From: Sorangium cellulosum
Lineage (GTDB): Bacteria; Myxococcota_A; Polyangia; Polyangiales; Polyangiaceae
Reading direction: 5' to 3'
DNA length: 64,000 nucleotides
Assembly: GCF_004135735.1 (NCBI RefSeq)
Contig: NZ_CP012670.1
Span: 9,371,501-9,435,500, forward strand
Shown here: positions 1-8,395 of the stretch, in pieces
Position numbering within the stretch: position 1 is the stretch's first letter
How the letters are laid out: the number at the start of each line of letters is the position of its first letter
Notes under the pieces: model-generated
What the model saw: the letters and a program-made list of their open reading frames with translations, nothing else
Told to the model about the DNA's origin: nothing
Database searches by the model: none
Translations under genes and position numbers: made by a program

Positions 1-4
1 GGCC

Positions 5-1909
5 TCAGGCCACGCCCGCCGCTGGCGCGCCGGCGCGCGCGCCGTCCCGCGCCGGCGCGCCCTGCGCGCGCACGATCGCCTCCAGATCGCTCCGGTCCAG
101 CGTCTCCCGCTCGAGCAGCCGCTCCGCGATGCGATGGAGCACCGGCAGCCGCTCCTTCAGCACGGCGCGGCTCCGCTCGTACGCCGCCGTGACGGTCGCC
201 CGCACCTCCGCGTCGATCGCGCGGGCCGTCTCCTCGCTGAAATTGCGCTCCTCCCCGAGGCTCACCGGGCTGTCCAGGAACCGCGCCCCCGCCGGGCGGC
301 CGAACGTGAGCGGACCGAGCGCGTCGCTCATCCCGAAACGACACACCATCTGCCGCGCCGTCTCCGTCGCGCGCTCCAGATCGTTCTGCGCGCCCGTCGA
401 GATGTCCTTGCAGCAGAGCTCCTCGGCGATGCGGCCGCCCAGCATCACGCAGAGCCGATCCCGCAGCTCGCCCCGCGTCATCAGGTACCGGTCCTCGGTC
501 GGGAGCTGGAGCGTCGCGCCGAGCGCGCCGATCGAGCGCGGGATGATCGTGACCCGATGCACCGGATCGGCGTGCTCCACCGAGAGCGCCACGAGCGCAT
601 GGCCCGCCTCGTGGAACGCCACCCGGCGCTTCTCCTCCTCGTTCATCGCGCGGCTGCGCTTCTTCAGGCCGAGCTGGATCCGATCGATGGCCTCCTCGAA
701 GTCCCGCAGCTCGACCAGCGCCGAGCCCCGGCGGGCCGCCGCCAGCGCGGCCTCGTTGACCGCGTTCGCGAGATCGGCGCCCACCATCCCGGAGGTGCGC
801 TGCGCCACGACCCCCAGATCGACGCCCTCCGCGAGCCGGATGCGGCGCACGTGGACGCGCAGGATGTCCTCGCGGCCCTTCAGGTCGGGCCGGTCGACGA
901 GCACCTGCCGGTCGAAGCGCCCCGCCCGGAGCAGCGCCGGGTCGAGGACCTCCGGGCGGTTCGTCGCGGCCATCAGGATAACCCCGCCCGTCGGATCGAA
1001 GCCGTCCATCTCGACGAGCAGCTGGTTGAGCGTCTGCTCGCGCTCGTCGTGCGTCGCCAGCGCGGCCACGCCCCCGCGCGACTTCCCGATCGCGTCGAGC
1101 TCGTCGATGAAGACGATGCAGGGGGCGCGCTCCTTGGCCTGCACGAAGAGATCGCGCATGCGGGCCGCGCCCACGCCGACGAACATCTCCACGAACTCCG
1201 ATCCGGAGAGCGAGAAGAACGGCACGCCGGCCTCCCCCGCGACGGCCTTGGCGAGCAGGGTCTTGCCCGTGCCCGGCGGCCCCACGAGCAAGACCCCCTT
1301 CGGGATGCGCGCGCCGAGGGCCCGGTACTTCTCGGGGCTCTTCAGGAAATCGACGATCTCGACGAGCTCGGCCTCGGCCTCGTCCACCCCGGCCACGTCG
1401 TCGAAGCGCACCCGCTCTTCCTGGTTGACGTCGTAAATCTTCGCGCGGTTCTTGCCGATGGCCATCGGCCCGGCGCCCCGGCCGAGCCTGCGATACCCCA
1501 TGTAATAGATGCCCGCGATGAGCGCGAGGGGCAGCGCCCAGCTCAGGAGCAGCTGCTCCCAGAACGAGACCACCTCGATCTTCCCCGAGAACTTCACGCC
1601 CTTCGCGACCAGCTGCTCGAACAGGTGCGTCTCGTCGATGCCCGGCAGCCGGGTGGTCTCCACGAGCGAGCGCGCGTCAGGGCGCGCGTCCCCTTCCCCG
1701 CCCGGCTTGAGCGCCGCGACGAGCTCGTTCTGGCGGATCTCGACCTCGTCGAAGCGCCCTTCCTGGAGCATCGACAGGAACTCGCTGTAGGGCACGACCC
1801 GAGGCTCGAAGCGCCGCGCGACCGTGGCCTGAAAAAGCCACAGGAGGGCGAGCGCGACAATCAGATAGATCCCAGAGAACATCGCCCGTCGCTTCTTCAC
1901 TGGATCCAT
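5..1909 (-). CDS. ftsH: ATP-dependent zinc metalloprotease FtsH
   Basis: Membrane-anchored AAA+ protease that extracts and degrades misfolded membrane proteins and short-lived regulators. The 634-residue product has the usual FtsH length and order: a TM helix at about 11-28, a periplasmic segment, a second TM at about 119-137, Walker A GPPGTGKT (210-217), Walker B IVFIDELDA (265-273), the second region of homology around TNRPEVLDPALLRAGRFDR (316-334), and the zinc site HEAGH (433-437). The frame is open 96 codons further upstream, but that extension is low-complexity. The ATG at 1909 has GGAG at a suitable distance and gives the normal FtsH N-terminus; another ATG lies at 1960. The gene is monocistronic and divergent from the next gene. 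Confidence 0.97.
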   Translation of the reverse strand: MDPVKKRRAMFSGIYLIVALALLWLFQATVARRFEPRVVPYSEFLSMLQEGRFDEVEIRQNELVAALKPGGEGDARPDARSLVETTRLPGIDETHLFEQLVAKGVKFSGKIEVVSFWEQLLLSWALPLALIAGIYYMGYRRLGRGAGPMAIGKNRAKIYDVNQEERVRFDDVAGVDEAEAELVEIVDFLKSPEKYRALGARIPKGVLLVGPPGTGKTLLAKAVAGEAGVPFFSLSGSEFVEMFVGVGAARMRDLFVQAKERAPCIVFIDELDAIGKSRGGVAALATHDEREQTLNQLLVEMDGFDPTGGVILMAATNRPEVLDPALLRAGRFDRQVLVDRPDLKGREDILRVHVRRIRLAEGVDLGVVAQRTSGMVGADLANAVNEAALAAARRGSALVELRDFEEAIDRIQLGLKKRSRAMNEEEKRRVAFHEAGHALVALSVEHADPVHRVTIIPRSIGALGATLQLPTEDRYLMTRGELRDRLCVMLGGRIAEELCCKDISTGAQNDLERATETARQMVCRFGMSDALGPLTFGRPAGARFLDSPVSLGEERNFSEETARAIDAEVRATVTAAYERSRAVLKERLPVLHRIAERLLERETLDRSDLEAIVRAQGAPARDGARAGAPAAGVA

Positions 1910-2205
1910 GATGGCCGCTCCGATCACGAGACGTGGACGTACTGACGGATCGATAGGCATCTTCCCGCCGCGGGCAAGCGAGCGCACGCGAGAAGGCTGG
2001 GGGGGTTGACGTCCTGTCTCGATGTCGCGCTTCGATGTCGCGCGCCGGGACCATGGGATCTCCGTGAGCCCGGGGCCCGCTGGCGCGCAGGCCCCGCGAG
2101 CGATGAACCGGGACGGGCTCGAGCGACAGCGTGGCGGGGCGACGGGGTCGAAGCGCGCCGCGATAGACCGCGGTCCGTGCGCCGGGCACGTGTACACTTC
2201 CGCCC

Positions 2206-3330
2206 GTGCCGATCGAGCCGACCCGCGATGCCCTCCGGGCTTCCCTGTCGAACCGCTCCCCGAGCCCCCGGCGCCGCAGATCGGGCCCCGCGCATCCAGG
2301 CTGGCTCCTTGCCCTGCTGTGGCTCACGGCGTGCCCCGGGCCCAGCGATGGCGGCGGCCCCGCGCCGAAGGCGGACGCGCCCGTCGAGCTCCATGCAGCC
2401 CAGATGGCGGCGGCTGCCCCGCCCCCCGCGCACGCCCCGCAGGCCCCTGCGGTCGCCGGGAGCGCGGACGCCGGGGCGGCGCTCCGCGGCGGTCCAAGCG
2501 GCGCGCCGGCGGCCGTCGCGGCCAGCGCCGGCGCCGCCCCGACGGGGACGCCGTCGCTCGGAGCGGCCAGCACCGGGGTGCCCGCCCTCCCCGCGCAGGG
2601 GCTCGGCTCGTGTCCCGCCGACATGGTCCTCGTCGGCAGCTTCTGCATCGATCGCTACGAGGCGCACCTCGTCACCGGCGACGGCGGCGAGCTCGCCGTC
2701 CACCCGTACTTCCAGCGGCCTGAGCCGGGGGTCCGCTACCTCGCCCGGAGCGCGGCCGGCGTCTTCCCGCAGGCGTACATCAGCCGCGTCGAGGCCGAGG
2801 CCGCGTGCGTCGCCGCGGGCAAGCGCCTCTGCTCGCGGCGGGAGTGGCAGCGCGCCTGCCGCGGCGACGGCGTCCACCGCTACCCCTATGGCCCCCGCGG
2901 CGAGCGCGGACGGTGCAACACCGGCAAGCCGCACCTTTTGCGCGAGGTCTTCGGCGACCACCCGCCGGGCGGGTGGAGCTACGAGCGGCACTTCAACAGC
3001 CCCGACCTCGACCAGAGACCCGGCTTCCTGGCCAGGAGCGGCGACCACGCCGGCTGCGCGAGCGAGCTCGGCGTCCACGACATGGTCGGGAACCTGCACG
3101 AGTGGGTCAGCGACAGGGTCGATCGCGCGCTCGTGCAGCGCATGGAGCTCGAGAACGTCACCCGCCGCGATCAGCCCTGGCACGACGGCGGCGGCGTGTT
3201 CATGGGCGGCTTCTTCAGCACCACCAGCGAGCTCGGCGCGGGCTGCTACTTCACCACGATCGCCCACGAGCCGACGTATCACGACTACTCCACCGGCTTC
3301 CGCTGCTGCGCCAGCCCCGCCGGCCGCTGA
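2206..3330 (+). CDS. Lipoprotein with formylglycine-generating-enzyme (SUMF1-like) domain
   Basis: The 374-residue protein has a basic N-terminus, a hydrophobic stretch ending in LLWLTAC (lipobox-like), an Ala/Pro/Gly-rich linker to about residue 135, then an FGE-sulfatase fold. Family marks are MVLVGSFCIDRYEAH at the domain start, GKRLCSRREWQRACRG in the middle, HDMVGNLHEWVSD near the end and a terminal GFRCC. This fold includes formylglycine generators and many non-enzymatic surface proteins. The paired catalytic cysteines of true FGE cannot be assigned, so an envelope-anchored domain without sulfatase maturation activity is quite possible. The GTG at 2206 follows TACACT (about 2193-2198), a possible -10 with almost no leader. 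Confidence 0.8.
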   Translation: MPIEPTRDALRASLSNRSPSPRRRRSGPAHPGWLLALLWLTACPGPSDGGGPAPKADAPVELHAAQMAAAAPPPAHAPQAPAVAGSADAGAALRGGPSGAPAAVAASAGAAPTGTPSLGAASTGVPALPAQGLGSCPADMVLVGSFCIDRYEAHLVTGDGGELAVHPYFQRPEPGVRYLARSAAGVFPQAYISRVEAEAACVAAGKRLCSRREWQRACRGDGVHRYPYGPRGERGRCNTGKPHLLREVFGDHPPGGWSYERHFNSPDLDQRPGFLARSGDHAGCASELGVHDMVGNLHEWVSDRVDRALVQRMELENVTRRDQPWHDGGGVFMGGFFSTTSELGAGCYFTTIAHEPTYHDYSTGFRCCASPAGR

Positions 3331-3394
3331 CATCCCCTCTCCCGCGAGGGCAATCCCGCGCCGGCGAACCTCCAGTAAGGTGCCGCCCTGTCGC

Positions 3395-3700
3395 CGTCGC
3401 GACGGTCCGCAGCGCTGGTCCTGAGCAGCGCGCTCGCGCTGGGGTCCGTGCCGGCGTCGGCGCGGCGTACCGTGGCGCGCTGGAGGCAGGCCGCGGCCAG
3501 GCGCTCCCCCGCGCGCGGCGCGCCGAGCTGGCCGGGGAGCTCGGCGTGTGCGAGCTCGCGCTCGGCGCGCATCGGAGTGCAAGCACCAGGAAGCCCTCAT
3601 CGCGCGACGCGACGGCCTGGGCGCGGCGGCCGCCGCGCTCCTCATCGCGAGCGGCGCGCTCGCCGTGTCGTCGTACGGGTGGGCCCCGGCGACACCGTCG
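3395..3700 (+). pseudogene. Decayed exported-protein gene, remnant
   Basis: No intact gene is seen between 3331 and 3823. Reading from about 3392 gives a classic signal-peptide shape (RRSAALVLSSALALGSVPAS followed by Ala-Arg) with no ATG, GTG or ribosome site in frame. The reading then continues only in other frames: an Ala/Glu/Leu-rich piece (RRAELAGELGVCELALGAHR) and a short hydrophobic helix (GLGAAAAALLIASGALAV). Just after that helix lies one copy of a 29-bp repeat (3661-3689) whose inverted partner interrupts the next gene. I read this as a gene broken by frameshifts and deletion. The family is unknown. Confidence 0.4.
3661..3689 (-). repeat. 29-bp inverted repeat, copy A
   Basis: The reverse complement of this stretch matches 4298-4326 at 28 of 29 positions; the conserved centre is GGGCCCACCCGTACGACGA. 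It lies at the edge of a decayed gene, about 610 bp from its partner. Confidence 0.85.
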
Positions 3701-3823
3701 CGCGCCACGATCGGCTTCTCGCCGATGGCTGCACGCGCGGACGGGTTTTCCCCCGGCGTGACCCTCGAGACGGTGGGGTAGGGTCTTCCGGTGACCTGGG
3801 GCACGTGAGGAGGTCACGCTGCC

Positions 3824-4665
3824 GTGCGCCGTCGTGCGCTCGACGCCGCCGTGGCAGGGATCGTCGGGTGCGGCAGCGCGGCCACCGTGTGCGGGTGCTA
3901 TCCGTACGATTGCGCCGAGCACGTCGCGTGCAGCAATCCCTCCACGCCGGAGCCGGTGCCCGAGGACGCGGTCGGGCCCGACGCGCCCGACACGCCGGCA
4001 GATCCCGGGGGCGTCCCGTGCGGCGGCGATCCCGACGGCACCGCGCCCGGCGACGGCTGCGGGATCTTCGCGAGCAGCAGCCTGGGCGACGACGCGAACC
4101 CGGGCACGCGCGCGTTGCCGGGGCGCACGATGCGCCGGGCGATCGAGCGCGCGCGCCGGGGCGCGCGGCGCATCCATGCCTGCGCGGAGATCTTCCCCGA
4201 GGCCGTCGAGGTCCCGGCCGGAACGCAGATCCGGGGAGGCTTCGACTGCGCGCGCGGCTGGGTCCTCGCCGGCGATCGCGCGAGGACGGTGCTCGCACCG
4301 GGGCCCACCCGTACGACGATACGGCGCTCGCGACGGCGAACGGCGGTGACGGCGGGCGGGGCGGCGTGGGTCAGATCGGCGGAGAAGGGGGCAGCCGAGG
4401 CACCGGGGGCGCGGCAAGGGACGGCTCGCTGCGGGGCTGCGACGGCGGCCGCGGCGGCCAGGGCGGCAACGGGGGTCACGGCGGCGGTGGGCTGGGTGGC
4501 CCCTCCATCGGGGTCGCCTATTTGCTGGATCCCCCAAGGATCGTCGGGACGCTCGCGCTGAGCATCGGTGAGCCCGGCAAGGGCGGCGCGGGTGGACGCG
4601 CGGGCTCCACTGATCTGGCGGGCGAGGACGGCACATCCGCCGAGCTGCTCGGATTTCTCGAGTGA
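3824..4665 (+). pseudogene. Broken Gly-rich secreted/lipoprotein gene
   Basis: From the GTG at 3824 the frame encodes an exported protein start (VAGIVGCGSAATVCGC), an acidic Pro-rich stretch, then a parallel-repeat-like module with SSLGDDANPGTRALPGRTM, RIHACAEIFPEAVEVPAG and GGFDCARGWVLAGDRARTVL. At about 4298-4326 this frame turns into nonsense. The natural continuation, a Gly-rich domain (GGDGGRGGVGQIGGEGG and further Gly-Gly repeats, then GVAYLLDPPRIVGTLAL), is in another frame ending at 4665. The break coincides with the 29-bp repeat. The order (capsule-like N-terminus, short beta-helix module, Gly-rich C-terminus) resembles large myxobacterial surface proteins, but the middle looks deleted. 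A sequencing frameshift is less likely because a repeat sits at the junction. Confidence 0.6.
4298..4326 (+). repeat. 29-bp inverted repeat, copy B
   Basis: Partner of 3661-3689 in opposite orientation, one mismatch (T for C at 4320). It sits exactly where the Gly-rich gene changes frame. Confidence 0.85.
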
Positions 4666-4888
4666 GCGCCTCGTTGCTCGGCGCCTCGTCGAGGAGGGGG
4701 CTCGAAGCGCTCGGGGGCCCAGGGGACCTCGCGGCGGCGATGGGCTCGGCCCCGGTAGTGCGACACGTGGTGCGTCGCGACGCGGAGGAGCCAGCCACGC
4801 ATCGTGCCGAGCTCTGGATTGCAGAAACTGCGAGCAGGCGCCGCGGACCGTCACGGAATCGACGCGCTCCCCTCCCCTCGGCTCGGCG

Positions 4889-4917
4889 TTGACAGGCGGG
4901 AGAAGGCTCCCTGTAAG
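4889..4917 (+). promoter_or_regulatory. Sigma-70-type promoter
   Basis: TTGACA (4889-4894), 17-bp spacer, TGTAAG (4912-4917): a perfect -35 with an acceptable -10. It lies about 90 bp upstream of the GTG at 5009. The rest of 4666-5008 holds nothing I can identify. Confidence 0.6.
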
Positions 4918-5008
4918 ATGTCCGATCGACAACCTGCCGCGGGGCGTTTGCTTGCAAAGAACGTGTCCCTGCCAGGCGAACGGCGCTCGCGGCCGCAAGG
5001 GAGGAATC

Positions 5009-5875
5009 GTGGCAAGACCGAGAGGAAAGAAGTCGGCGCCGGCGAGGCCGAGCGCTCCCAAGGAAGCTGCCGAGGCGTTCGCGCGGATCGAGCCCGAGCT
5101 CGAGCGCGTCGAGAAGGTCGTTCCCATCAACGTCGATATCCCGCGCGCGGTCGCCGTGGCGGTGGGCGCCGTTCCGCACCTCATGGCGCTGCGCCCGCGC
5201 TTCGTGGACGAGCTGCCCAGGTTCCCGATCGAGGCGCTGGACAAGCTGATGAGCTACGCGCTCGGCGCCTGGTACGCGCACCTCCTGGCGCTGCCGGCCG
5301 GTCCCGGTCAGGACGGGCTCAAGCCGCTCCTCGACGAGGCGTCCGCGCTGCGCGCCGACCTGCTCGTGGCGGCGGAGGCGCTCGCGCACAAGGGCTTCGT
5401 CGACGCGGGCAGGGTCGCGGAGATCCGGAGCGGCAACGGCCACCTCGACACGGCCAACGATCTGGTCGCGCTGGCCGCGCTGTTCGGCGAGGCGTGGGAC
5501 GCCGTGAAGAACAAGACGACGGTGGAGTGGACGGAGGTCGAGCGCGCCTCGAAGCTCGGGCCGGAGCTGCTCGTGGCCCTCGGCGCCCGCAATCAGCCGG
5601 GGCTCCCGGCGCCCAGGACCGCCGACCCGGCGGACCGGCGCGCCCGGGCGTTCACGCTGCTCGTGCGGGCCTATGACCAGTGCCGCCGCGGGGTCACGTA
5701 CCTGCGCTGGGCCGAGGGCGACCACGACGCGATCGCGCCGTCCCTGTTCGCAAGTCGCGGCGGCGCGCGGCGCGCGGCGCGGGCGAAGGACGAGGAGACC
5801 GACGAGGGGGCGGAGGCAGAGCAGGCGGGAGGTGGCGGGGTGGACCTGGAAGGCGGCGAGATCCCCGTGGAGTAG
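5009..5875 (+). CDS. Hypothetical protein, 288 aa, cytosolic
   Basis: Starts at a GTG preceded by a near-perfect ribosome site (AGGGAGGAAT). The N-terminus is Lys/Arg/Pro-rich (ARPRGKKSAPARPSAPKE). A compact helical region of about 200 residues follows (from VEKVVPINVDIPRAVAVAVG to AYDQCRRGVTYLRW), then an acidic Gly-rich tail. There is no signal peptide or TM segment. The family is not one I can name; the mixed helical composition and strong start argue for a real soluble protein. Its own promoter lies at 4889-4917. Confidence 0.7.
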   Translation: MARPRGKKSAPARPSAPKEAAEAFARIEPELERVEKVVPINVDIPRAVAVAVGAVPHLMALRPRFVDELPRFPIEALDKLMSYALGAWYAHLLALPAGPGQDGLKPLLDEASALRADLLVAAEALAHKGFVDAGRVAEIRSGNGHLDTANDLVALAALFGEAWDAVKNKTTVEWTEVERASKLGPELLVALGARNQPGLPAPRTADPADRRARAFTLLVRAYDQCRRGVTYLRWAEGDHDAIAPSLFASRGGARRAARAKDEETDEGAEAEQAGGGGVDLEGGEIPVE

Positions 5876-6095
5876 CGTGGGGCAGAGGTCTGCGGCGGGG
5901 TCGAGGCGAGGGTCGGCCTCGAGGCCGGACCAGCCCCTGTGGCGGGGGCGGTCAGGAAGACCGTTCCCGTCGGCCTCGCCGCTCCCCGGATCCGAGTGCC
6001 GCGCACACAGCCTCTGCGCCGACCGGTCGAATCCCACGGAAAGAACGCCTTTGGAGCTGCCCGAGCACCCCGCCCGCGACGACGCGACCCCGGCG

Positions 6096-6337
6096 GAGCG
6101 GTAGGACCGCCGCTTCGCTGTCGGGATCGTTGTCCAGAGGGCGGTCCGACCGCCCCGCCGCTAGCGAGATCGATGCCGGAAGGGCGGTCCGACCGCCTCC
6201 CGGGCGGCGAGTTCGATGCCGGAAGGGCGGTCCGACCGTCCCGCTGCTGTCGAGATCGACGCTGGACGGGCGGTCCGACCGCCTCCCGGTTGGCGAGTTC
6301 GATGCCGGAAGGGCGGTCCGACCGCCTTCCCGGGTGG
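6096..6337. repeat. 43-bp tandem array of a GGCGGTC-C-GACCGCC palindrome
   Basis: Five copies of GGGCGGTCCGACCGCC begin at 6139, 6182, 6225, 6268 and 6311, exactly 43 bp apart (the third ends in GTC). A degenerate sixth copy is in phase at 6096. The 27-bp intervals are related to one another (GGCGAGTTCGATGCCGGAA and variants), so this is a tandem repeat and not a CRISPR. Each core is a perfect 7-bp inverted repeat around one central base. The period is not a multiple of three and no gene reads through. Otherwise the 5876-6559 gap holds nothing I recognise. Confidence 0.9.
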
Positions 6338-6559
6338 CGCGACCGGTGCCCGGTATGCCCGACGCGTCCGCGCAACGGAGAGCGAAGACCGCCAACCAGC
6401 CGATTCGCAGCGCGATCCTCCCCAAACACCAGTCTTGAGGACTCAAGGGCGCCACGAGCGCACTCGTGCTCTGCTCGCGTGGCGCTCTCCCCCATGTCTC
6501 CTCCATGCGGCGCAGCATCGTGATGGCTCGACCCGGGCCGACCGTGGCATGCTCAACCC

Positions 6560-6820
6560 ATGGGCGACGACCAGCACAGGCAGGACGGCGGCCAGCAGGC
6601 GGACGCCTCGCCACCGCCGCAGCATGCCGATGCGTCGAGCGTGGATCCGGTGGACCGGCCTGATCCGATCATCGAGCTCTACAAGAAGCACGTCGACCGC
6701 AGCCTGCTCCGGGAGAACCTGAAGCTGACGCCCGAGCAGCGCCTGCTGAAGATGATGGACCTCCAGCGCTTCGCGGCCGAGCTCCAGCGCGCTGGCCGCG
6801 CAGCAAAGAAGCGCCCGTGA
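6560..6820 (+). CDS. Small hypothetical protein coupled to the downstream nucleotidyltransferase-like gene
   Basis: An 86-residue acidic/basic protein: a disordered Gln/Asp/Pro-rich N-terminal half, then a helical C-terminal half (IIELYKKHVDRSLLRENL, LTPEQRLLKMMDLQRFAAEL). The C-terminal half resembles short proteins that precede nucleotidyltransferase or toxin genes and contain LTPEERL-type motifs. Its stop overlaps the next start (GTGA at 6817-6820), so the two genes are probably translationally coupled. An antitoxin-like role is possible but is an inference from gene order only. Confidence 0.7.
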   Translation: MGDDQHRQDGGQQADASPPPQHADASSVDPVDRPDPIIELYKKHVDRSLLRENLKLTPEQRLLKMMDLQRFAAELQRAGRAAKKRP

Positions 6821-7299
6821 CCGACCTGCGCCGGCTCATCGAGGTGCTCGTCGAGGGCGGCGTCGAGCTGATCCTCGTCGGAGGCGCCGCGGCGGTCGCC
6901 CACGGGGCGTCACGGCTGACGCAGGACGTCGACGTCGTGTACGCGCGGACCGGCGAGAACCTGCGGCGCCTCGTGGCTGCCCTGGCGCCGTACCGTCCGT
7001 ACCCGCGCGGTGCCCCGCCCGGCCTGCCCTTCCTGTGGGACGAGATCTCGCTGAAGAATGGGCTCAACTTCACGCTCACCACGGAGCTCGGTGACGTGGA
7101 TCTGCTCGGGGAGGTGGCGGGCGGCGGCGACTACCAGGACCTGCTGCCCCATGCGGTACCGCTCGTGGTCTTCGGCCGCGAGATCCAGTGCGTGGGGCTG
7201 CGAAAGCTCATCGCGCTGAAGCGCGCCGCCGGGCGGCCCAAGGACTTCGAGGCGATCGCCGAGCTGGAGCTCCTGCTGGAGGACGAGGCGCCGGGCTGA
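6817..7299 (+). CDS. Nucleotidyltransferase-fold protein (MNT/AbiEii-like)
   Basis: A 160-residue protein with the minimal nucleotidyltransferase signature: ILVGGAAAVAHGASRLTQDV followed by DVVYAR. This gives the GG motif and the paired acidic residues (DVD) that bind metal. A further acidic strand (GDVDLLGEV) could hold the third carboxylate, and the C-terminus (LRKLIALKRAAGRPKD) is the usual helical end with a conserved KDxxD/E-like segment. Such proteins occur alone or as toxins of two-gene systems. It overlaps the preceding small gene by 4 bp. The substrate is unknown. Confidence 0.75.
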   Translation: MTDLRRLIEVLVEGGVELILVGGAAAVAHGASRLTQDVDVVYARTGENLRRLVAALAPYRPYPRGAPPGLPFLWDEISLKNGLNFTLTTELGDVDLLGEVAGGGDYQDLLPHAVPLVVFGREIQCVGLRKLIALKRAAGRPKDFEAIAELELLLEDEAPG

Positions 7300-7350
7300 C
7301 CGCCGAAGCCGCCGGCTCAGGCCAAACGGATCTCCCTGGAGCGTGACATG

Positions 7351-7454
7351 CCCTCTCCGGCTCGTGATCCGCAGGGGGCGCCCCCTCTCCGGCTCGTGCT
7401 CCGCAGGGGGCGCCCCCTCTCCGGCTCGTGCTCCGCAGGGGGCGCCCCCTCTCC
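7351..7454. repeat. 32-bp tandem repeat with GGGGGCGCCCCC palindromes
   Basis: About three copies of a unit containing CTCTCCGGCTCGTG then CTCCGCAGGGGGCG; the GCAGGGGGCGCCCC boxes start at 7371, 7403 and 7435. The array fills the gap between two convergent genes. The palindromes could act as transcription end structures for both sides, though no T-run follows. Confidence 0.85.
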
Positions 7455-7462
7455 ACGTCACG

Positions 7463-8395
7463 TCACGCCGCGAACATCCGCGCCAGCACCGCCTTCGGCT
7501 CGCCGCCCCGCAGCATCGCCTCCAGCGCCTCGAACACCCCGCCGTCGACCCGCCGCTCCCGCGCGAACGCCACGACGCGCGGGATCAGCGGGATCGCCTC
7601 GACGCGCAGCCGGGCCTCCGCGACCGCCTCGTCGAGCGTCCGCCCGCGCGCGAGCGCCTTGCCGAGCCGCACCTCGGGGCGGCTCTCGAGCCGGATCGAC
7701 GCGAGCAGGTCGCCGTACCCGCCGAGCCCCAGCATCGTCCGCTCCTCCGCGCCCGCCGCGGCCGCGATGCGGGCCGCGCCGTCGACCGCCCTCGAGATGA
7801 GCGCCGCGAGCAGCCCCGGCCCGGCGCCCGCCTGCTCGGCGAAGCCCACGCCGATCGCCAGGCAGCCCACCAGCGCCGACGCCCACTCCAGACCCCGGAT
7901 GTCCGGCGTCGTGTAGACGTGCAGCGCGTCCGACTGGAACGCCGCCGTCACCGCCGCGTGCACCTCCGGGAACCGCGAGCCGCACACCACCGCCGAGGGG
8001 CGCCCCTCCGTGAGCTCATCGGCCTGCACCGGGCCGCCCAGCGCGCCCACCCGGCGCGCCGGGGTCTCCTCGCGCACCAGGTCCGAGAGCGTCTTCAGCG
8101 CCTCCCCCTCGAGGCCGCGCACGCCGTGGATCACGAGGTGCGAGCCGTCCATGTGGTCGCCGAGCGCGCGGAGCGCCGTCCGCGCCGCGTTCGACGGCAC
8201 CGCGATCACGAGCAGCCGCGCCCGGGCCACCTCGGCATAGTCCCGCACGACCCGCAGGCCACCCGCGAGCTCCGGGTGCTCGCGGCGGGAAAACAGCACG
8301 ACCTCCGCCCCGGTGCGGCTCGCCGCGAGCGCCAGCGCCACCCCCCAGAAGCCGCCGCCGATGACCCCCACCGACGACGCCGCACGCGCGCTCAT
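7463..8395 (-). CDS. Glycerol-3-phosphate dehydrogenase-like protein (GpsA family), altered active site
   Basis: The 310-residue protein matches GpsA along its length: Rossmann start VGVIGGGFWGVALALAASRT, IAVPSNAARTAL, IHGVRGLEGEAL, LGGPVQADEL, then the C-terminal helical domain with MLGLGGYGDLLASI (usual GLAGLGDL). GpsA normally reduces dihydroxyacetone phosphate to sn-glycerol-3-phosphate for phospholipid synthesis. Two usual catalytic positions are changed. The Lys-Asn of the ALKN motif reads Ala-Leu-Val-Gly (WASALVGCLAIGVGF), and the Lys of the KG(L/I)E motif is Arg. The enzyme may therefore be inactive or have another substrate. The start overlaps the upstream acyltransferase stop (ATGA), indicating a common transcript and linked function. 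Confidence 0.8.
   Translation of the reverse strand: MSARAASSVGVIGGGFWGVALALAASRTGAEVVLFSRREHPELAGGLRVVRDYAEVARARLLVIAVPSNAARTALRALGDHMDGSHLVIHGVRGLEGEALKTLSDLVREETPARRVGALGGPVQADELTEGRPSAVVCGSRFPEVHAAVTAAFQSDALHVYTTPDIRGLEWASALVGCLAIGVGFAEQAGAGPGLLAALISRAVDGAARIAAAAGAEERTMLGLGGYGDLLASIRLESRPEVRLGKALARGRTLDEAVAEARLRVEAIPLIPRVVAFARERRVDGGVFEALEAMLRGGEPKAVLARMFAA

Noticed and set aside
2206..3330. True sulfatase-activating formylglycine generator
   Set aside because: No sulfatase nearby, lipoprotein anchor, and the catalytic Cys pair could not be assigned.
6021..6040. tRNA-like GGTCGAATCCCAC
   Set aside because: No acceptor stem, D-arm or anticodon arm can be folded around it.
6096..6337. CRISPR-like regular spacing
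   Set aside because: The 27-bp intervals are related to one another and the repeat is a short palindrome, so it is a tandem repeat; no cas genes are present.
5671..6614. Open frames through the 43-bp repeat array
   Set aside because: The 43-bp period shifts frame each unit; composition is repeat-like with no start signals.
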